Shown: positions 1 to 6,914, counted from the first letter of the stretch. The stretch is 16,579 bases of DNA from JBHAEC01 sp041855385 (GCA_041855385.1 JBHAEC010000085.1:1-16579); one strand, 5' to 3'. Translations and numbers: made by a program. Notes: a model not told the origin generated them from the sequence alone.

Positions 1-1343
1 GCTTTATCTCCTGCCTGCTCTAATGCAATCTTAGCGGAGCCTACGCGATTCATTTGTCCGGCCCCTACACCAAGTGTCTGATTAGCCGAGCTTACTACAA
101 TCGCATTTGATTTAACATGTTTAACCATTTTCCACGCGAAATGAAGGGCTTCCCATTCTTCAGGAGTAGGCTTACTGTTTGTAACCACTTCATAATCAGC
201 TTCATTTTCCGGCAAGTCGTCCTCCGTTTGTACTAAAAGGCCACCGGATACTTTCTTTATTGTTACCTGTCCTTCCAACGGCGCATCCAGCTGAATCAAG
301 CGGATATTTTTCTTTTGTTCCAAAATGGCCAGTGCCTCTTCCGTGAAAGAAGTCGCCATGATTACTTCTAAGAATAATTTACTCATTTCCTCGGCCGTCG
401 CCTTATCTACGGGGCCATTAACCGCTACAATCCCGCCAAAAGCGGATACCGGATCCGCCTCATAAGCTCGCACATATGCATCTGCAATGGACTCACCCGT
501 GGCAGCTCCGCACGGATTGGTGTGTTTAATAATACATGCGGCGGGTTTCACAAACTCCCAAACCATATTCCATGCTGATTCCATATCTACCAAATTGTTG
601 TAGGAAAGCTCTTTGCCATGAAGTTGCTTTAAAGCACCCAATCCACTGTTTTTCCCGATTTCTCTGTAAAAAGCCGCAGATTGATGAGGATTCTCGCCGT
701 AACGCAAATCCTGTACTTTCTCATAAGCACATAGGTACTCACCGGGACAAGGGCCTTCTTCTAGCTGTTCCCCTAAATAGTTCGCAATCGCCACATCATA
801 AGCTGCGGTATGCGCAAAGGCTTCCTGCGCCAAACGAAGCCTAAACTCATCGGTCAGTGTCCCCTGCTCTCTCAATTGTACAAGCACGTCTTCATAATAT
901 GCCGGATTTACGATAATACCGACATACTTGCTGTTTTTGGCTGCACTACGCACCATGGACGGCCCACCGATATCAATATTTTCTATCGCTTCTTCCCTGC
1001 TCACATTCGGCTTTGCAATAGTTTCTCTAAAAGGATACAAGTTCACCACAACTAAATCGATGGATTCTATTTTATGTTCTTCCATAGCCGCTATATGTTC
1101 ATGATTGTCACGAATTGCCAAAATTCCGCCATGAACCATGGGATGTAGGGTTTTGACCCGTCCATCCATCATTTCCGGAAAATTTGTAATCTCACTGACC
1201 TGTCGTGCTTTAATCCCCGCTTCTTTAAGAGCCTGTAATGTTCCTCCCGTAGAAATAATATCTATCCCTAAGTCCTCCAGAGCTCGGGCAAATTCAACAA
1301 TTCCCGTTTTGTCCGATACGCTTATGAGGGCGCGCTTAATCAT
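1..1343 (-). CDS. purH: Bifunctional AICAR transformylase / IMP cyclohydrolase PurH (3' end off the left edge)
   Basis: PurH catalyses the last two steps of IMP synthesis: formylation of AICAR by 10-formyl-THF, then ring closure. About 447 codons are visible; the family is usually about 510, so roughly 65 C-terminal residues lie beyond position 1. The N-terminal MGS-like cyclohydrolase domain opens with ALISVSDKTG (residues 5-14) and has STGGT at 31-35 and KTLHP at 64-68. The transformylase domain shows the KHTNPCG signature with K273 and H274, the family's catalytic Lys-His pair. The ATG at 1343 is preceded by GGAGGAA inside the end of purN and overlaps the purN stop by 8 nt (ATGATTAA), which suggests translational coupling. 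It is the last visible gene of the pur operon; purD often follows in relatives, but that cannot be seen here. Identification is very secure. Confidence 0.97.
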   Translation of the reverse strand, partial: MIKRALISVSDKTGIVEFARALEDLGIDIISTGGTLQALKEAGIKARQVSEITNFPEMMDGRVKTLHPMVHGGILAIRDNHEHIAAMEEHKIESIDLVVVNLYPFRETIAKPNVSREEAIENIDIGGPSMVRSAAKNSKYVGIIVNPAYYEDVLVQLREQGTLTDEFRLRLAQEAFAHTAAYDVAIANYLGEQLEEGPCPGEYLCAYEKVQDLRYGENPHQSAAFYREIGKNSGLGALKQLHGKELSYNNLVDMESAWNMVWEFVKPAACIIKHTNPCGAATGESIADAYVRAYEADPVSAFGGIVAVNGPVDKATAEEMSKLFLEVIMATSFTEEALAILEQKKNIRLIQLDAPLEGQVTIKKVSGGLLVQTEDDLPENEADYEVVTNSKPTPEEWEALHFAWKMVKHVKSNAIVVSSANQTLGVGAGQMNRVGSAKIALEQAGDK

Positions 1344-1956
1344 GGCCTTCCTCCTTTATAAATACCTTGTGGTTTCTAATTTCCAGTTTATCTTCACAAA
1401 ACAAAGCTACTACACGTTTATACATAGCGTGTTCTACCGTTAAAATCCGCTCACTTAATGTTTCCTCTGTATCTTCCGCATACACAGGCACTACTTCTTG
1501 CATAATAATTGGCCCTGTGTCCATTCCCGCATCCACAAAGTGAACCGTACATCCGCTAACCTTTACTCCTGCCTCCACCGCTTGTCGCTGTGCATGAAGC
1601 CCGGGAAAAGAAGGAAGTAGAGCAGGATGAATATTTAGAATCTTGTATTCATAAGCTTTAATAAATGTCTCCCCAAGAAGCCTCATGTAACCGGCCAAAA
1701 TTATGCCGTCGAGCTCATAAGGAGCCAGCAAATTTATCATATCCTGCTCCATAGCCTCTTTTGTGAGATATGCCTTTGGCTCTATCACAAGAGTGGGTAT
1801 ATCCCATTCCGCACTCTTATCAAGCACGGCAGCGTTTGCCTTATCGCTTAAAATGACAACGATTTCCCCTTTGATTTCTTTGTCCTTTATAGCCTTATAA
1901 ATCGCTTCTGCGTTTGAACCTCTGCCACTGGCAAATACGGCTAATCGCTTATTCAT
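1336..1956 (-). CDS. purN: Phosphoribosylglycinamide formyltransferase PurN (10-formyl-THF dependent)
   Basis: PurN converts GAR to formyl-GAR with 10-formyltetrahydrofolate, the third purine step, in the cytosol. The 206-residue length is typical. GRGSN at 11-15 is the phosphate-binding loop. The catalytic triad of the family is visible as N108 and H110 in NIHPALLPSFPG, and D146 in DAGMDTGPI. A longer reading from a TTG at 1977 is possible, but the ATG at 1956 has GGAAGG about 10 nt upstream and begins exactly at the conserved strand KRLAVFASGRGSN, so I chose it. It overlaps the purM stop by 8 nt (ATGAATAA), the same geometry as the purN-purH junction. No formate-dependent PurT is seen, so folate supplies this carbon as far as the window shows. 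Confidence 0.96.
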   Translation of the reverse strand: MNKRLAVFASGRGSNAEAIYKAIKDKEIKGEIVVILSDKANAAVLDKSAEWDIPTLVIEPKAYLTKEAMEQDMINLLAPYELDGIILAGYMRLLGETFIKAYEYKILNIHPALLPSFPGLHAQRQAVEAGVKVSGCTVHFVDAGMDTGPIIMQEVVPVYAEDTEETLSERILTVEHAMYKRVVALFCEDKLEIRNHKVFIKEEGHD

Positions 1957-3013
1957 GAAATGCACGACCTTCCACAATAACTTCTTTCGTACCCTCTTCT
2001 ATGTAGCCGATCTCATATACTTCTTCTCCACGTGCTCTAAGATCCGCCTTAACAGACTCTGCCTGATCCGGATCTACCACAAGAATCATACCGATGCCCA
2101 TGTTAAAGGTACGAAACATTTCTTTTGTTTCTACTCCGCCCCATTCCTGAAGCTTTGTAAACACAGGAAGTATCGGCCATGCATCTGCATTCACCTTAGC
2201 ATTCATTCCTTCCGGTAAAATGCGAGGAATATTATCGTAGAAGCCGCCACCGGTAATGTGCACCATTCCTTTTAAAAGGTGCTTTTGTACAAGTGGAAGT
2301 ACCGCTTTAGGATAAAGTTTCGTAGGAGTTAACAATTCTTCTCCTAACGTCTTGCCAAACTCTTCTATATAGTCGGTAAGCTCCATTTTATGGGCTTCAA
2401 ATACGATTTTTCTCACCAAGGAAAATCCATTGGAATGAACTCCTGCGGAAGGCAATCCGAGCAAAATATCGCCACTCTTTATATTATCCCCTGTAATGAG
2501 GTCGTCGCGATCCACAATGCCTACCGCAAATCCTGCCACATCATAGTCGCCATCCTCATAAAATCCTGCCATTTCCGCCGTTTCTCCGCCCAACAAGGCA
2601 CATCCCGATTCTTCGCAGGCTTTTGCTACGCCACCAACAATCGTTGCTACTTGTTCCGGATCCAGATGTCCGACCGCTATATAGTCAAGAAAAAACAAAG
2701 GAGTAGCGCCCTGTACCAATACATCGTTTACGCTCATCGCTACACAATCCTGGCCGATAGTATCATGCTTATCCATCATAATGGCAAGGCGAAGTTTAGT
2801 TCCCACACCATCTGTGCCCGATACCAACATAGGATGCTTCATTCCGGAAAATGCAGCTAAGGAATAAAGGCCTCCAAAGCCTCCGATATCGCCGACTACT
2901 CCCGCTGTATATGTACGCTTAACCGCATCCTTCATCAATTCTACCGCTTTATTTCCGGCATCAATATCGACACCCGCATCTCGATAAGTAAGCCCTTTAT
3001 TGTTCAAGCACAT
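1949..3013 (-). CDS. purM: Phosphoribosylformylglycinamidine cyclo-ligase (AIR synthetase) PurM
   Basis: PurM closes the imidazole ring: ATP-dependent conversion of FGAM to AIR, the fifth step. At 354 residues it is of normal length. Family motifs are visible in order: GDIGGFGGLY (41-50), VSGTDGVGTK (64-73), GQDCVAMSVND (87-97) forming the dimer/ATP-binding core, LLGGETAEMAG (140-150), and ITGGGFYDNIPR in the C-terminal domain. The ATG at 3013 is preceded by GAGGAGGG with 8 nt spacing. It lies inside purF, with a 17-nt overlap with the purF end. PurM takes its substrate from the large PurL, which is encoded separately at 7924-11661 on the opposite strand. Confidence is very high. Confidence 0.97.
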   Translation of the reverse strand: MCLNNKGLTYRDAGVDIDAGNKAVELMKDAVKRTYTAGVVGDIGGFGGLYSLAAFSGMKHPMLVSGTDGVGTKLRLAIMMDKHDTIGQDCVAMSVNDVLVQGATPLFFLDYIAVGHLDPEQVATIVGGVAKACEESGCALLGGETAEMAGFYEDGDYDVAGFAVGIVDRDDLITGDNIKSGDILLGLPSAGVHSNGFSLVRKIVFEAHKMELTDYIEEFGKTLGEELLTPTKLYPKAVLPLVQKHLLKGMVHITGGGFYDNIPRILPEGMNAKVNADAWPILPVFTKLQEWGGVETKEMFRTFNMGIGMILVVDPDQAESVKADLRARGEEVYEIGYIEEGTKEVIVEGRAFHE

Positions 3014-4415
3014 ATTTTACGCCCTCCTCTTGTTCTTCAGGAACCTGAACCATGTACTGACCGTCAAAGCAAGCAAAGCACAACTCGTCTTCCTTCACAG
3101 CCTCAATTGCTCGACAAAGCCCTTCTTTACTTAAGTAGTGCAATTTATCCGCACCGATATATTGACGTATTTCTTCTACCGTATGTGTAGCTGCAATTAA
3201 TTCTTTTCTTACAGATGTGTCTATCCCGTAATGACAGGGGTATTCAATCGTCGGGGAACTCACACACATATATACTGCCTCAGCACCGGCTTCCTTTAGC
3301 ATCCGGACAATAATCCCACTGGTGGTACCACGAACAATCGAATCGTCAATGAGCACTACTCTCTTTCCGGCCACTACGCTGGGAACAGGGTTTAATTTCA
3401 TCCGAACCGCTAAATCCCTCTGTGCCTGGTCAGGTTTAATAAAAGTTCTCCCCATATACCGATTCTTTACGAGCCCTTCCGCGAAGGGGATCCCCGATTC
3501 TCTGGCATAACCGAGAGCAGCCGTCGTCCCCGAGTCGGGAATGGACATAACAAGATCCGCTTCGAAGTCCTTAGTTTCTCTCGCCAGTTCCCTTCCCATG
3601 GCAAGTCGGGATTCATATACATTCTGCCCGTCAATATTACTATCCGAACGAGCAAAATAAATATATTCAAAAATACAAAGTGCTTTGTTTCTTTCTTCCG
3701 TAAAGAATTCGCTCCTTACGCCCTCTTCCGTAATGACAACCATTTCTCCGGGTGCGATATGGCGTATAAAACCCGCATGTATAGCGTCAAGAGCACAGGT
3801 TTCCGAAGCCAGCACATATCCGTTTTCCGTCTTCCCCAGGCAAAGAGGCCTAAATCCCTGTGGATCACGCACACCGATGAGCTTATCTGTAGTACAGACT
3901 ACCAAGGAATAGGCTCCCCGTATACGATTAGCCGCCTCTTTGATGCGCTCTTCAACGGACTCCTCTTTTGACCTGGCAATTAATGTGACAATAACTTCCG
4001 AGTCCATGGTCGTCTGAAAAACAGACCCTGTATCCTGCAGTTCTTTTCTTAATTCCAATGCATTCGTTAAGTTCCCGTTATGGGCGACAGCCAAGTCCCC
4101 CCCTTGATAGTGAATCGCTAAAGGCTGAATATTTCTTGGATTATTAGATCCGGTTGTAGAATATCGAACATGGCCAATTCCCAGATGACCGCTCATATTT
4201 GGCAGTGCGGCAAAGGCCTCCGTTACAAGCCCCTGTCCTCTGAATACCTCCATATCTTTCCCATCCGTAATAGCAATCCCGGCACTTTCCTGCCCTCTAT
4301 GTTGCAACGCAAAAAGACCCCAATATACATATTGGGTAATGGGAAGTGTGCGATCATAAATACCAAATACACCGCACTCTTCATGCCATTTATCAAAAAC
4401 CTCATCGTAATTCAT
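2997..4415 (-). CDS. purF: Amidophosphoribosyltransferase PurF, Fe-S type with propeptide
   Basis: PurF performs the committed step, forming 5-phosphoribosylamine from PRPP and glutamine. The 472-residue protein has a class II glutaminase domain starting at C14 (ECGVFGIYD), so a 13-residue propeptide must be removed to expose the N-terminal nucleophile, as in Bacillus PurF. The C-terminal phosphoribosyltransferase domain carries the PRPP loop VVLIDDSIVRGTT (353-365). Cysteines at 247, 394, 446 and 449 (CFAC) match the four 4Fe-4S ligands of the Bacillus-type enzyme, implying oxygen sensitivity and an anaerobic or oxygen-labile regulation of the pathway (family knowledge). The start ATG at 4415 has AGGAGG 5 nt upstream, overlapping the purC stop region; the gap to purC is 8 bp. 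Confidence 0.97.
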   Translation of the reverse strand: MNYDEVFDKWHEECGVFGIYDRTLPITQYVYWGLFALQHRGQESAGIAITDGKDMEVFRGQGLVTEAFAALPNMSGHLGIGHVRYSTTGSNNPRNIQPLAIHYQGGDLAVAHNGNLTNALELRKELQDTGSVFQTTMDSEVIVTLIARSKEESVEERIKEAANRIRGAYSLVVCTTDKLIGVRDPQGFRPLCLGKTENGYVLASETCALDAIHAGFIRHIAPGEMVVITEEGVRSEFFTEERNKALCIFEYIYFARSDSNIDGQNVYESRLAMGRELARETKDFEADLVMSIPDSGTTAALGYARESGIPFAEGLVKNRYMGRTFIKPDQAQRDLAVRMKLNPVPSVVAGKRVVLIDDSIVRGTTSGIIVRMLKEAGAEAVYMCVSSPTIEYPCHYGIDTSVRKELIAATHTVEEIRQYIGADKLHYLSKEGLCRAIEAVKEDELCFACFDGQYMVQVPEEQEEGVKYVLEQ

Positions 4416-4423
4416 ATTTCCTC

Positions 4424-5128
4424 CTATGCTTGCTCTCCCGTCAAGCGAAGCAACATTTCCTTATAGGCTTCCTCCACATGCCCCAAATCTCGGCGGAAGC
4501 GATCTTTATCCAGTTTTTCTAAACTATCCTTATCCCAAAAACGACAAGTATCGGGGGATATTTCATCTCCCAGCATTATTTCGCCCTTGTGAACGCCAAA
4601 CTCCAGCTTAAAATCAACCAAAATGACATTTTTTTCATCAAGGAAGGTTTTTAAAATTTCGTTAATATCTAAAGCATACCGACCGATTGTTTCAACTTCC
4701 TCTTTTGTTGCCCATCCCAAAGCTAAAATTTGAGAAGTATTAACGAAAGGATCCCCCAGTTCATCGTTTTTGTAGCAAAACTCCAAAATGGGTTGCTTTG
4801 CAATCGTTCCTTCCTCCACACCCAATCGCTTTGCCAAAGAACCGGCTATACGATTTCTCACAATGACCTCTAAAGGAATAATAGTAAGCTTCTTTACCAG
4901 TTGCTCACGGTCATTAAGTCTTTTAATGAAATGGTTGGGAATTCCTCTTTCCGTGAGGAGATGGAAGAAAAAAGATGTTATCTTATTGTTAAGCACACCT
5001 TTATCCTGAATACTGCCCTTTTTCTCTCCGTTAAAAGCGGTTGCATCATCCTTGTACCGAACCAAGACCACATCTTCTTGATCGGTTTCAAAAATTTGCT
5101 TTGCTTTCCCTTCATATAACATGTTCAT
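4424..5128 (-). CDS. purC: SAICAR synthetase PurC
   Basis: PurC joins aspartate to CAIR with ATP to give SAICAR, the eighth step. The 234 residues match the short bacterial form. It opens with MLYEGKAKQIF (3-13), the nucleotide-binding start of the family. It also carries IPLEVIVRNRIAGS (84-97), VDFKLEFG (171-178) and LGDEISPD (186-193), all standard signatures. Two start codons compete: ATG at 5128 with GAGGAG about 5 nt upstream, and the third codon, ATG at 5122, whose spacing would be about 11 nt. I prefer 5128. It lies 23 bp downstream of purE in the same operon. PurC consumes the product of PurE, so the gene order follows part of the pathway. Confidence 0.97.
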   Translation of the reverse strand: MNMLYEGKAKQIFETDQEDVVLVRYKDDATAFNGEKKGSIQDKGVLNNKITSFFFHLLTERGIPNHFIKRLNDREQLVKKLTIIPLEVIVRNRIAGSLAKRLGVEEGTIAKQPILEFCYKNDELGDPFVNTSQILALGWATKEEVETIGRYALDINEILKTFLDEKNVILVDFKLEFGVHKGEIMLGDEISPDTCRFWDKDSLEKLDKDRFRRDLGHVEEAYKEMLLRLTGEQA

Positions 5129-5151
5129 TTTCTCTCCTCGCTTTTTAGTTC

Positions 5152-5637
5152 CTATAGTTCTTTTTGTAATTTATCATTCTTTAAAATTACTTCTTTCGCC
5201 ATATTTTCTCTGTATTTTTTATAAGATTCCTGTAAAGCTTCATCTTTTGTTGCACAAATTTGTATCGCTAAAAGGGCCGCATTTTTCGCCCCATCAATGG
5301 CCACTGTTGCCACCGGCATCCCCGAAGGCATCTGCACAATTGCCAATAGTGCATCCATGCCCTTTAACGCCGTTGCATTGATAGGAACCCCGATAACAGG
5401 TTTTGTTGTATAAGAAGCAATAACTCCCGGTAAATGAGCCGCCGCTCCGGCGCCGGCAACAAAAGCGACCGCCCCTTCCGCTTCCAGCCTTTCCACAAAC
5501 GCTTTCACCTCTGCCGGAGTGCGGTGAGCCGATGCAATAACCATTTCATAAGGCAGAGAAAATTCTTTTAATACTTCTGCCGCTTTTTTCATAATAGGAA
5601 GATCCGAATCGCTCCCCATAACAATCCCAATTTTCAT
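5152..5637 (-). CDS. purE: N5-carboxyaminoimidazole ribonucleotide mutase / AIR carboxylase PurE
   Basis: PurE makes CAIR, the sixth-step product, either from N5-CAIR (class I, with PurK) or directly from AIR and CO2 (class II). At 161 residues it has the standard single-domain length. Motifs seen are GIVMGSDSD (4-12), SAHRTP (36-41, with the catalytic-region His38) and GAGAAAHLPG (62-71). No purK lies next to it, although purE-purK pairs are common, so class I or II cannot be settled from the window. The ATG at 5637 has GGAGGG 6 nt upstream. The start overlaps the stop of a 33-codon leader reading frame as ATGA, suggesting coupled translation. It is the first recognised gene of the operon. 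Confidence 0.96.
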   Translation of the reverse strand: MKIGIVMGSDSDLPIMKKAAEVLKEFSLPYEMVIASAHRTPAEVKAFVERLEAEGAVAFVAGAGAAAHLPGVIASYTTKPVIGVPINATALKGMDALLAIVQMPSGMPVATVAIDGAKNAALLAIQICATKDEALQESYKKYRENMAKEVILKNDKLQKEL

Positions 5638-5735
5638 TTCATTCCCTCCAAAAACATGAAGACTTGAACTCTACGCAAACAGAATGAGCCTAAATCAAGC
5701 AATTCAGAAACAGCAAGCTGTTCCTCCACTTTCAT
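5634..5735 (-). CDS. Putative 33-residue leader peptide / small protein coupled to purE
   Basis: A 33-codon frame starts at the ATG at 5735 and ends with TGA at 5634-5636. The start is preceded by AGGAGGTGA, a near-perfect match to the 16S anti-Shine-Dalgarno, with 8 nt between AGGAGG and ATG. The stop overlaps the purE ATG in the arrangement ATGA. The peptide begins MKVEEQLAVSELLDLG and continues with a hydrophobic, partly basic end (CLRRVQVFMFLEG). It contains no run of one amino acid of the kind seen in amino-acid attenuators. The frame starts only about 20 nt after the expected transcription start. No known family is recognised. It may be a regulatory leader peptide, a translational-coupling device or a functional small protein; the signals for translation are strong, the function is unknown. 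Confidence 0.7.
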   Translation of the reverse strand: MKVEEQLAVSELLDLGSFCLRRVQVFMFLEGMK

Positions 5736-5743
5736 TAGGCTCA
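5685..5743 (-). promoter_or_regulatory. Potential 5' leader RNA structure over the small-ORF start (9-bp stem with nested hairpin)
   Basis: On the transcribed strand TGAGCCTAA (5743-5735) is perfectly complementary to TTAGGCTCA (5693-5685). Inside this stem AGGAACAG and CTGTTTCT (5725-5706) can pair with one G-U around a CTTG loop; G(CUUG)C is a known stable tetraloop type. The outer stem abuts the Shine-Dalgarno site and includes the A of the leader start codon, so it could hinder initiation until opened. I see no U-run after either stem, so it is not an intrinsic terminator. It does not match the purine (G-box) or ZTP riboswitch patterns. A regulatory role is inferred, not shown. Confidence 0.5.
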
Positions 5744-5760
5744 CCTCCTCACATAAGTAG

Positions 5761-5789
5761 ATTTTAACAAAGGCCTTCGCCTCCGTCAA
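5761..5789 (-). promoter_or_regulatory. pur operon promoter (sigma-A type, extended -10)
   Basis: On the minus strand TTGACG (5789-5784) is followed after 17 bp by TAAAAT (5766-5761), with TG one base before the -10. Transcription should start near 5754, giving a leader of about 115 nt before purE that contains the small reading frame. The spacer includes the short palindrome AAGGCCTT. This is the best promoter match in the window. Confidence 0.75.
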
Positions 5790-5821
5790 TTACTTTTCGA
5801 TTGATTTTATATGTTTTTATT

Positions 5822-5849
5822 TTAATGTTCGAATAGTAGCGAACATTAA
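5822..5849. promoter_or_regulatory. Perfect inverted repeat upstream of the pur promoter, candidate operator
   Basis: TTAATGTTCG (5822-5831) and CGAACATTAA (5840-5849) form a perfect 10-bp inverted repeat with an 8-bp spacer. Each half contains CGAACATT, matching the CGAACWWT core of the PurBox bound by PurR in Bacillus and Lactococcus. It lies 33-60 bp upstream of the -35 box, roughly -70 to -95 from the expected start. That position is similar to the activating PurBox of Lactococcus. It also overlaps the stop codon of the upstream gene. No PurR gene is in the window, so the binding protein is unknown. Confidence 0.55.
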
Positions 5850-6286
5850 TTCTTTACTCCTATAAGTTCTGTCACTCGTCCGTGAACTGTCGGAATGTAT
5901 TCCACCAATTGAGACATGAGGACATAAAGCAGCGGGGGTTCAAAATGCCCTTCCGTTGTCATATAAATGCAATCCAGATAAAGACTGTTGTCTTCTTTTT
6001 CTATATAGAATTTAAAACTTTTATATTTTGCATTCTCTTCATTTAAAAACATCGACAGAGCTGCCGTATTATCTTCCGTTACCACCCCATATCCGACAGT
6101 AACTCGAATAATCGTATAGATGGAATTGTCCAAAATAACAAAAACGGGAAGTTCTCCCCATTCAGTCTGTATATACGAACGATAAATAACAGTACCGTCC
6201 TCATCTTTCAGTTCTTTTATTTCAAAGCATTCCAAATTTTCTTCCTTCAAAAATAAGTCAAAAGCTTCTCTTTTTGTGTTTCTCAT
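5846..6286 (-). CDS. Small hypothetical protein, paralogue of its upstream neighbour (YbjN-like fold suspected)
   Basis: This 146-residue cytosolic protein has no signal peptide or membrane segment. It aligns along its whole length with the gene at 6352-6813. Shared landmarks are YRSYIQ (35-40) against YRTFLE, FVILDNSIYT (49-58) against FVILDKSIFT, LNEENAKYK (81-89) against VNDLNSRYK, and SLYLD against ILYMD. The pattern of two-stranded hydrophobic hairpins, an LN..N...K segment and a C-terminal helix recalls YbjN-type and type III secretion chaperone-like proteins; that assignment is from pattern only. The ATG at 6286 has AAGGAGA 5 nt upstream, directly after the hairpin at 6303-6343. Its stop lies within the inverted repeat upstream of the pur promoter. 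The function is unknown. Confidence 0.8.
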   Translation of the reverse strand: MRNTKREAFDLFLKEENLECFEIKELKDEDGTVIYRSYIQTEWGELPVFVILDNSIYTIIRVTVGYGVVTEDNTAALSMFLNEENAKYKSFKFYIEKEDNSLYLDCIYMTTEGHFEPPLLYVLMSQLVEYIPTVHGRVTELIGVKN

Positions 6287-6302
6287 AATATCTCCTTATC
6301 AA

Positions 6303-6343
6303 AAAGCCGCAACCAATCCTATTTGCTATGCTGTTGCGGCTTT
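6303..6343 (-). terminator. Hairpin with U-run between the two paralogues (terminator or attenuator)
   Basis: AAAGCCGCAAC (6303-6313) and GTTGCGGCTTT (6333-6343) are perfectly complementary over 11 bp with a 19-nt loop. On the minus strand the stem is followed by TTTTT and then at once by the Shine-Dalgarno site of the downstream gene. It lies 8 nt after the stop of the 153-residue paralogue. Because the second paralogue has no clear promoter of its own, this may be a leaky terminator that lowers its expression. Confidence 0.7.
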
Positions 6344-6351
6344 ATGTTTCC

Positions 6352-6813
6352 TTATTTACTTTGCTTTCCTCGTTTTTTCTTAGGCACGGCCAACTCTTCC
6401 AAGCGAGGCAAAATTTCTTCCATATGTGGCAACAATATACTACCGATTAAATACATGAGAATCTCGGGATCAAAGTATTCTCCTATGGCGGGAATACTCA
6501 TATCCATATAGAGAATCCCTTCTTCTTCATTCAAATAATATTTGAATACCTTATAACGACTATTCAGATCATTTACATACTCAACCAAAGCCGCTCTGTC
6601 GGCGACTTGATCAGCCCCTGTAATAACAATTTGACGCACCACGGTAAAAATGGATTTATCCAAAATAACAAACAGAGGAAATCTCTTATCTTTTATCTCC
6701 AAAAAAGTGCGATACAATACCGTATCGTATTCATCCGTTCTTTCTTCTTTTTCAAACCAAGTAATATCGAGTTTTGTTAAATATTCATCAAACTTAAGTG
6801 CCTTTTCGTTCAT
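6352..6813 (-). CDS. Small hypothetical protein, first of a tandem paralogous pair (YbjN-like fold suspected)
   Basis: This 153-residue protein is predicted to be cytosolic and acidic overall, with a basic tail (KKKRGKQSK, 145-153) that its paralogue lacks. Core motifs are TVLYRTFLE (31-39), FVILDKSIFT (48-57), a NDLN segment at 81-84 and ILYMDMSIP (100-108), each with a counterpart in the gene at 5846-6286. It is compatible with a YbjN or type III chaperone-like alpha/beta fold, proteins thought to act by protein-protein contact; this is inferred from pattern. The ATG at 6813 has TAGGAGG about 6 nt upstream. A weak promoter candidate lies at 6854-6883. It stands between the LysR gene and the pur operon on the same strand. 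It could be a regulator or adaptor, but nothing proves that. Confidence 0.8.
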   Translation of the reverse strand: MNEKALKFDEYLTKLDITWFEKEERTDEYDTVLYRTFLEIKDKRFPLFVILDKSIFTVVRQIVITGADQVADRAALVEYVNDLNSRYKVFKYYLNEEEGILYMDMSIPAIGEYFDPEILMYLIGSILLPHMEEILPRLEELAVPKKKRGKQSK

Positions 6814-6853
6814 GCTGACCTCCTACGCATAAATCGCTCCCAGATCTACTCGT

Positions 6854-6883
6854 AAAATACATCCTCTCTACCGGAAAATGCAA
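6854..6883 (-). promoter_or_regulatory. Possible promoter for the paralogous pair
   Basis: On the minus strand TTGCAT (6883-6878) and TATTTT (6859-6854) are separated by 18 bp, within the 101-bp gap after the LysR gene. The match is moderate. No terminator is visible after the LysR gene, so read-through is equally possible. Confidence 0.3.
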
Positions 6884-6914
6884 AACTTAATTCTAATCCA
6901 CCTTAAATTTATCA

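Noticed and set aside
2390..2860. A 156-codon open frame on the plus strand within purM
   Set aside because: It is antisense to a clearly conserved PurM, has no ribosome site, and its composition reads as a shadow frame.
5638..5760. Purine (G-box) or ZTP riboswitch in the pur leader
   Set aside because: The conserved cores of those riboswitches are not seen, and most of the leader is occupied by the small reading frame.
5822..5849. Reading the perfect inverted repeat as a terminator
   Set aside because: The stem is AT-rich and is followed on the minus strand by an A-rich stretch, not a U-run; on the plus strand there is no upstream plus-strand gene to terminate.
5822..5849. LexA (SOS) box
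   Set aside because: The Firmicute LexA site is CGAAC-N4-GTTCG; here the halves face the other way and are 8 bp apart.
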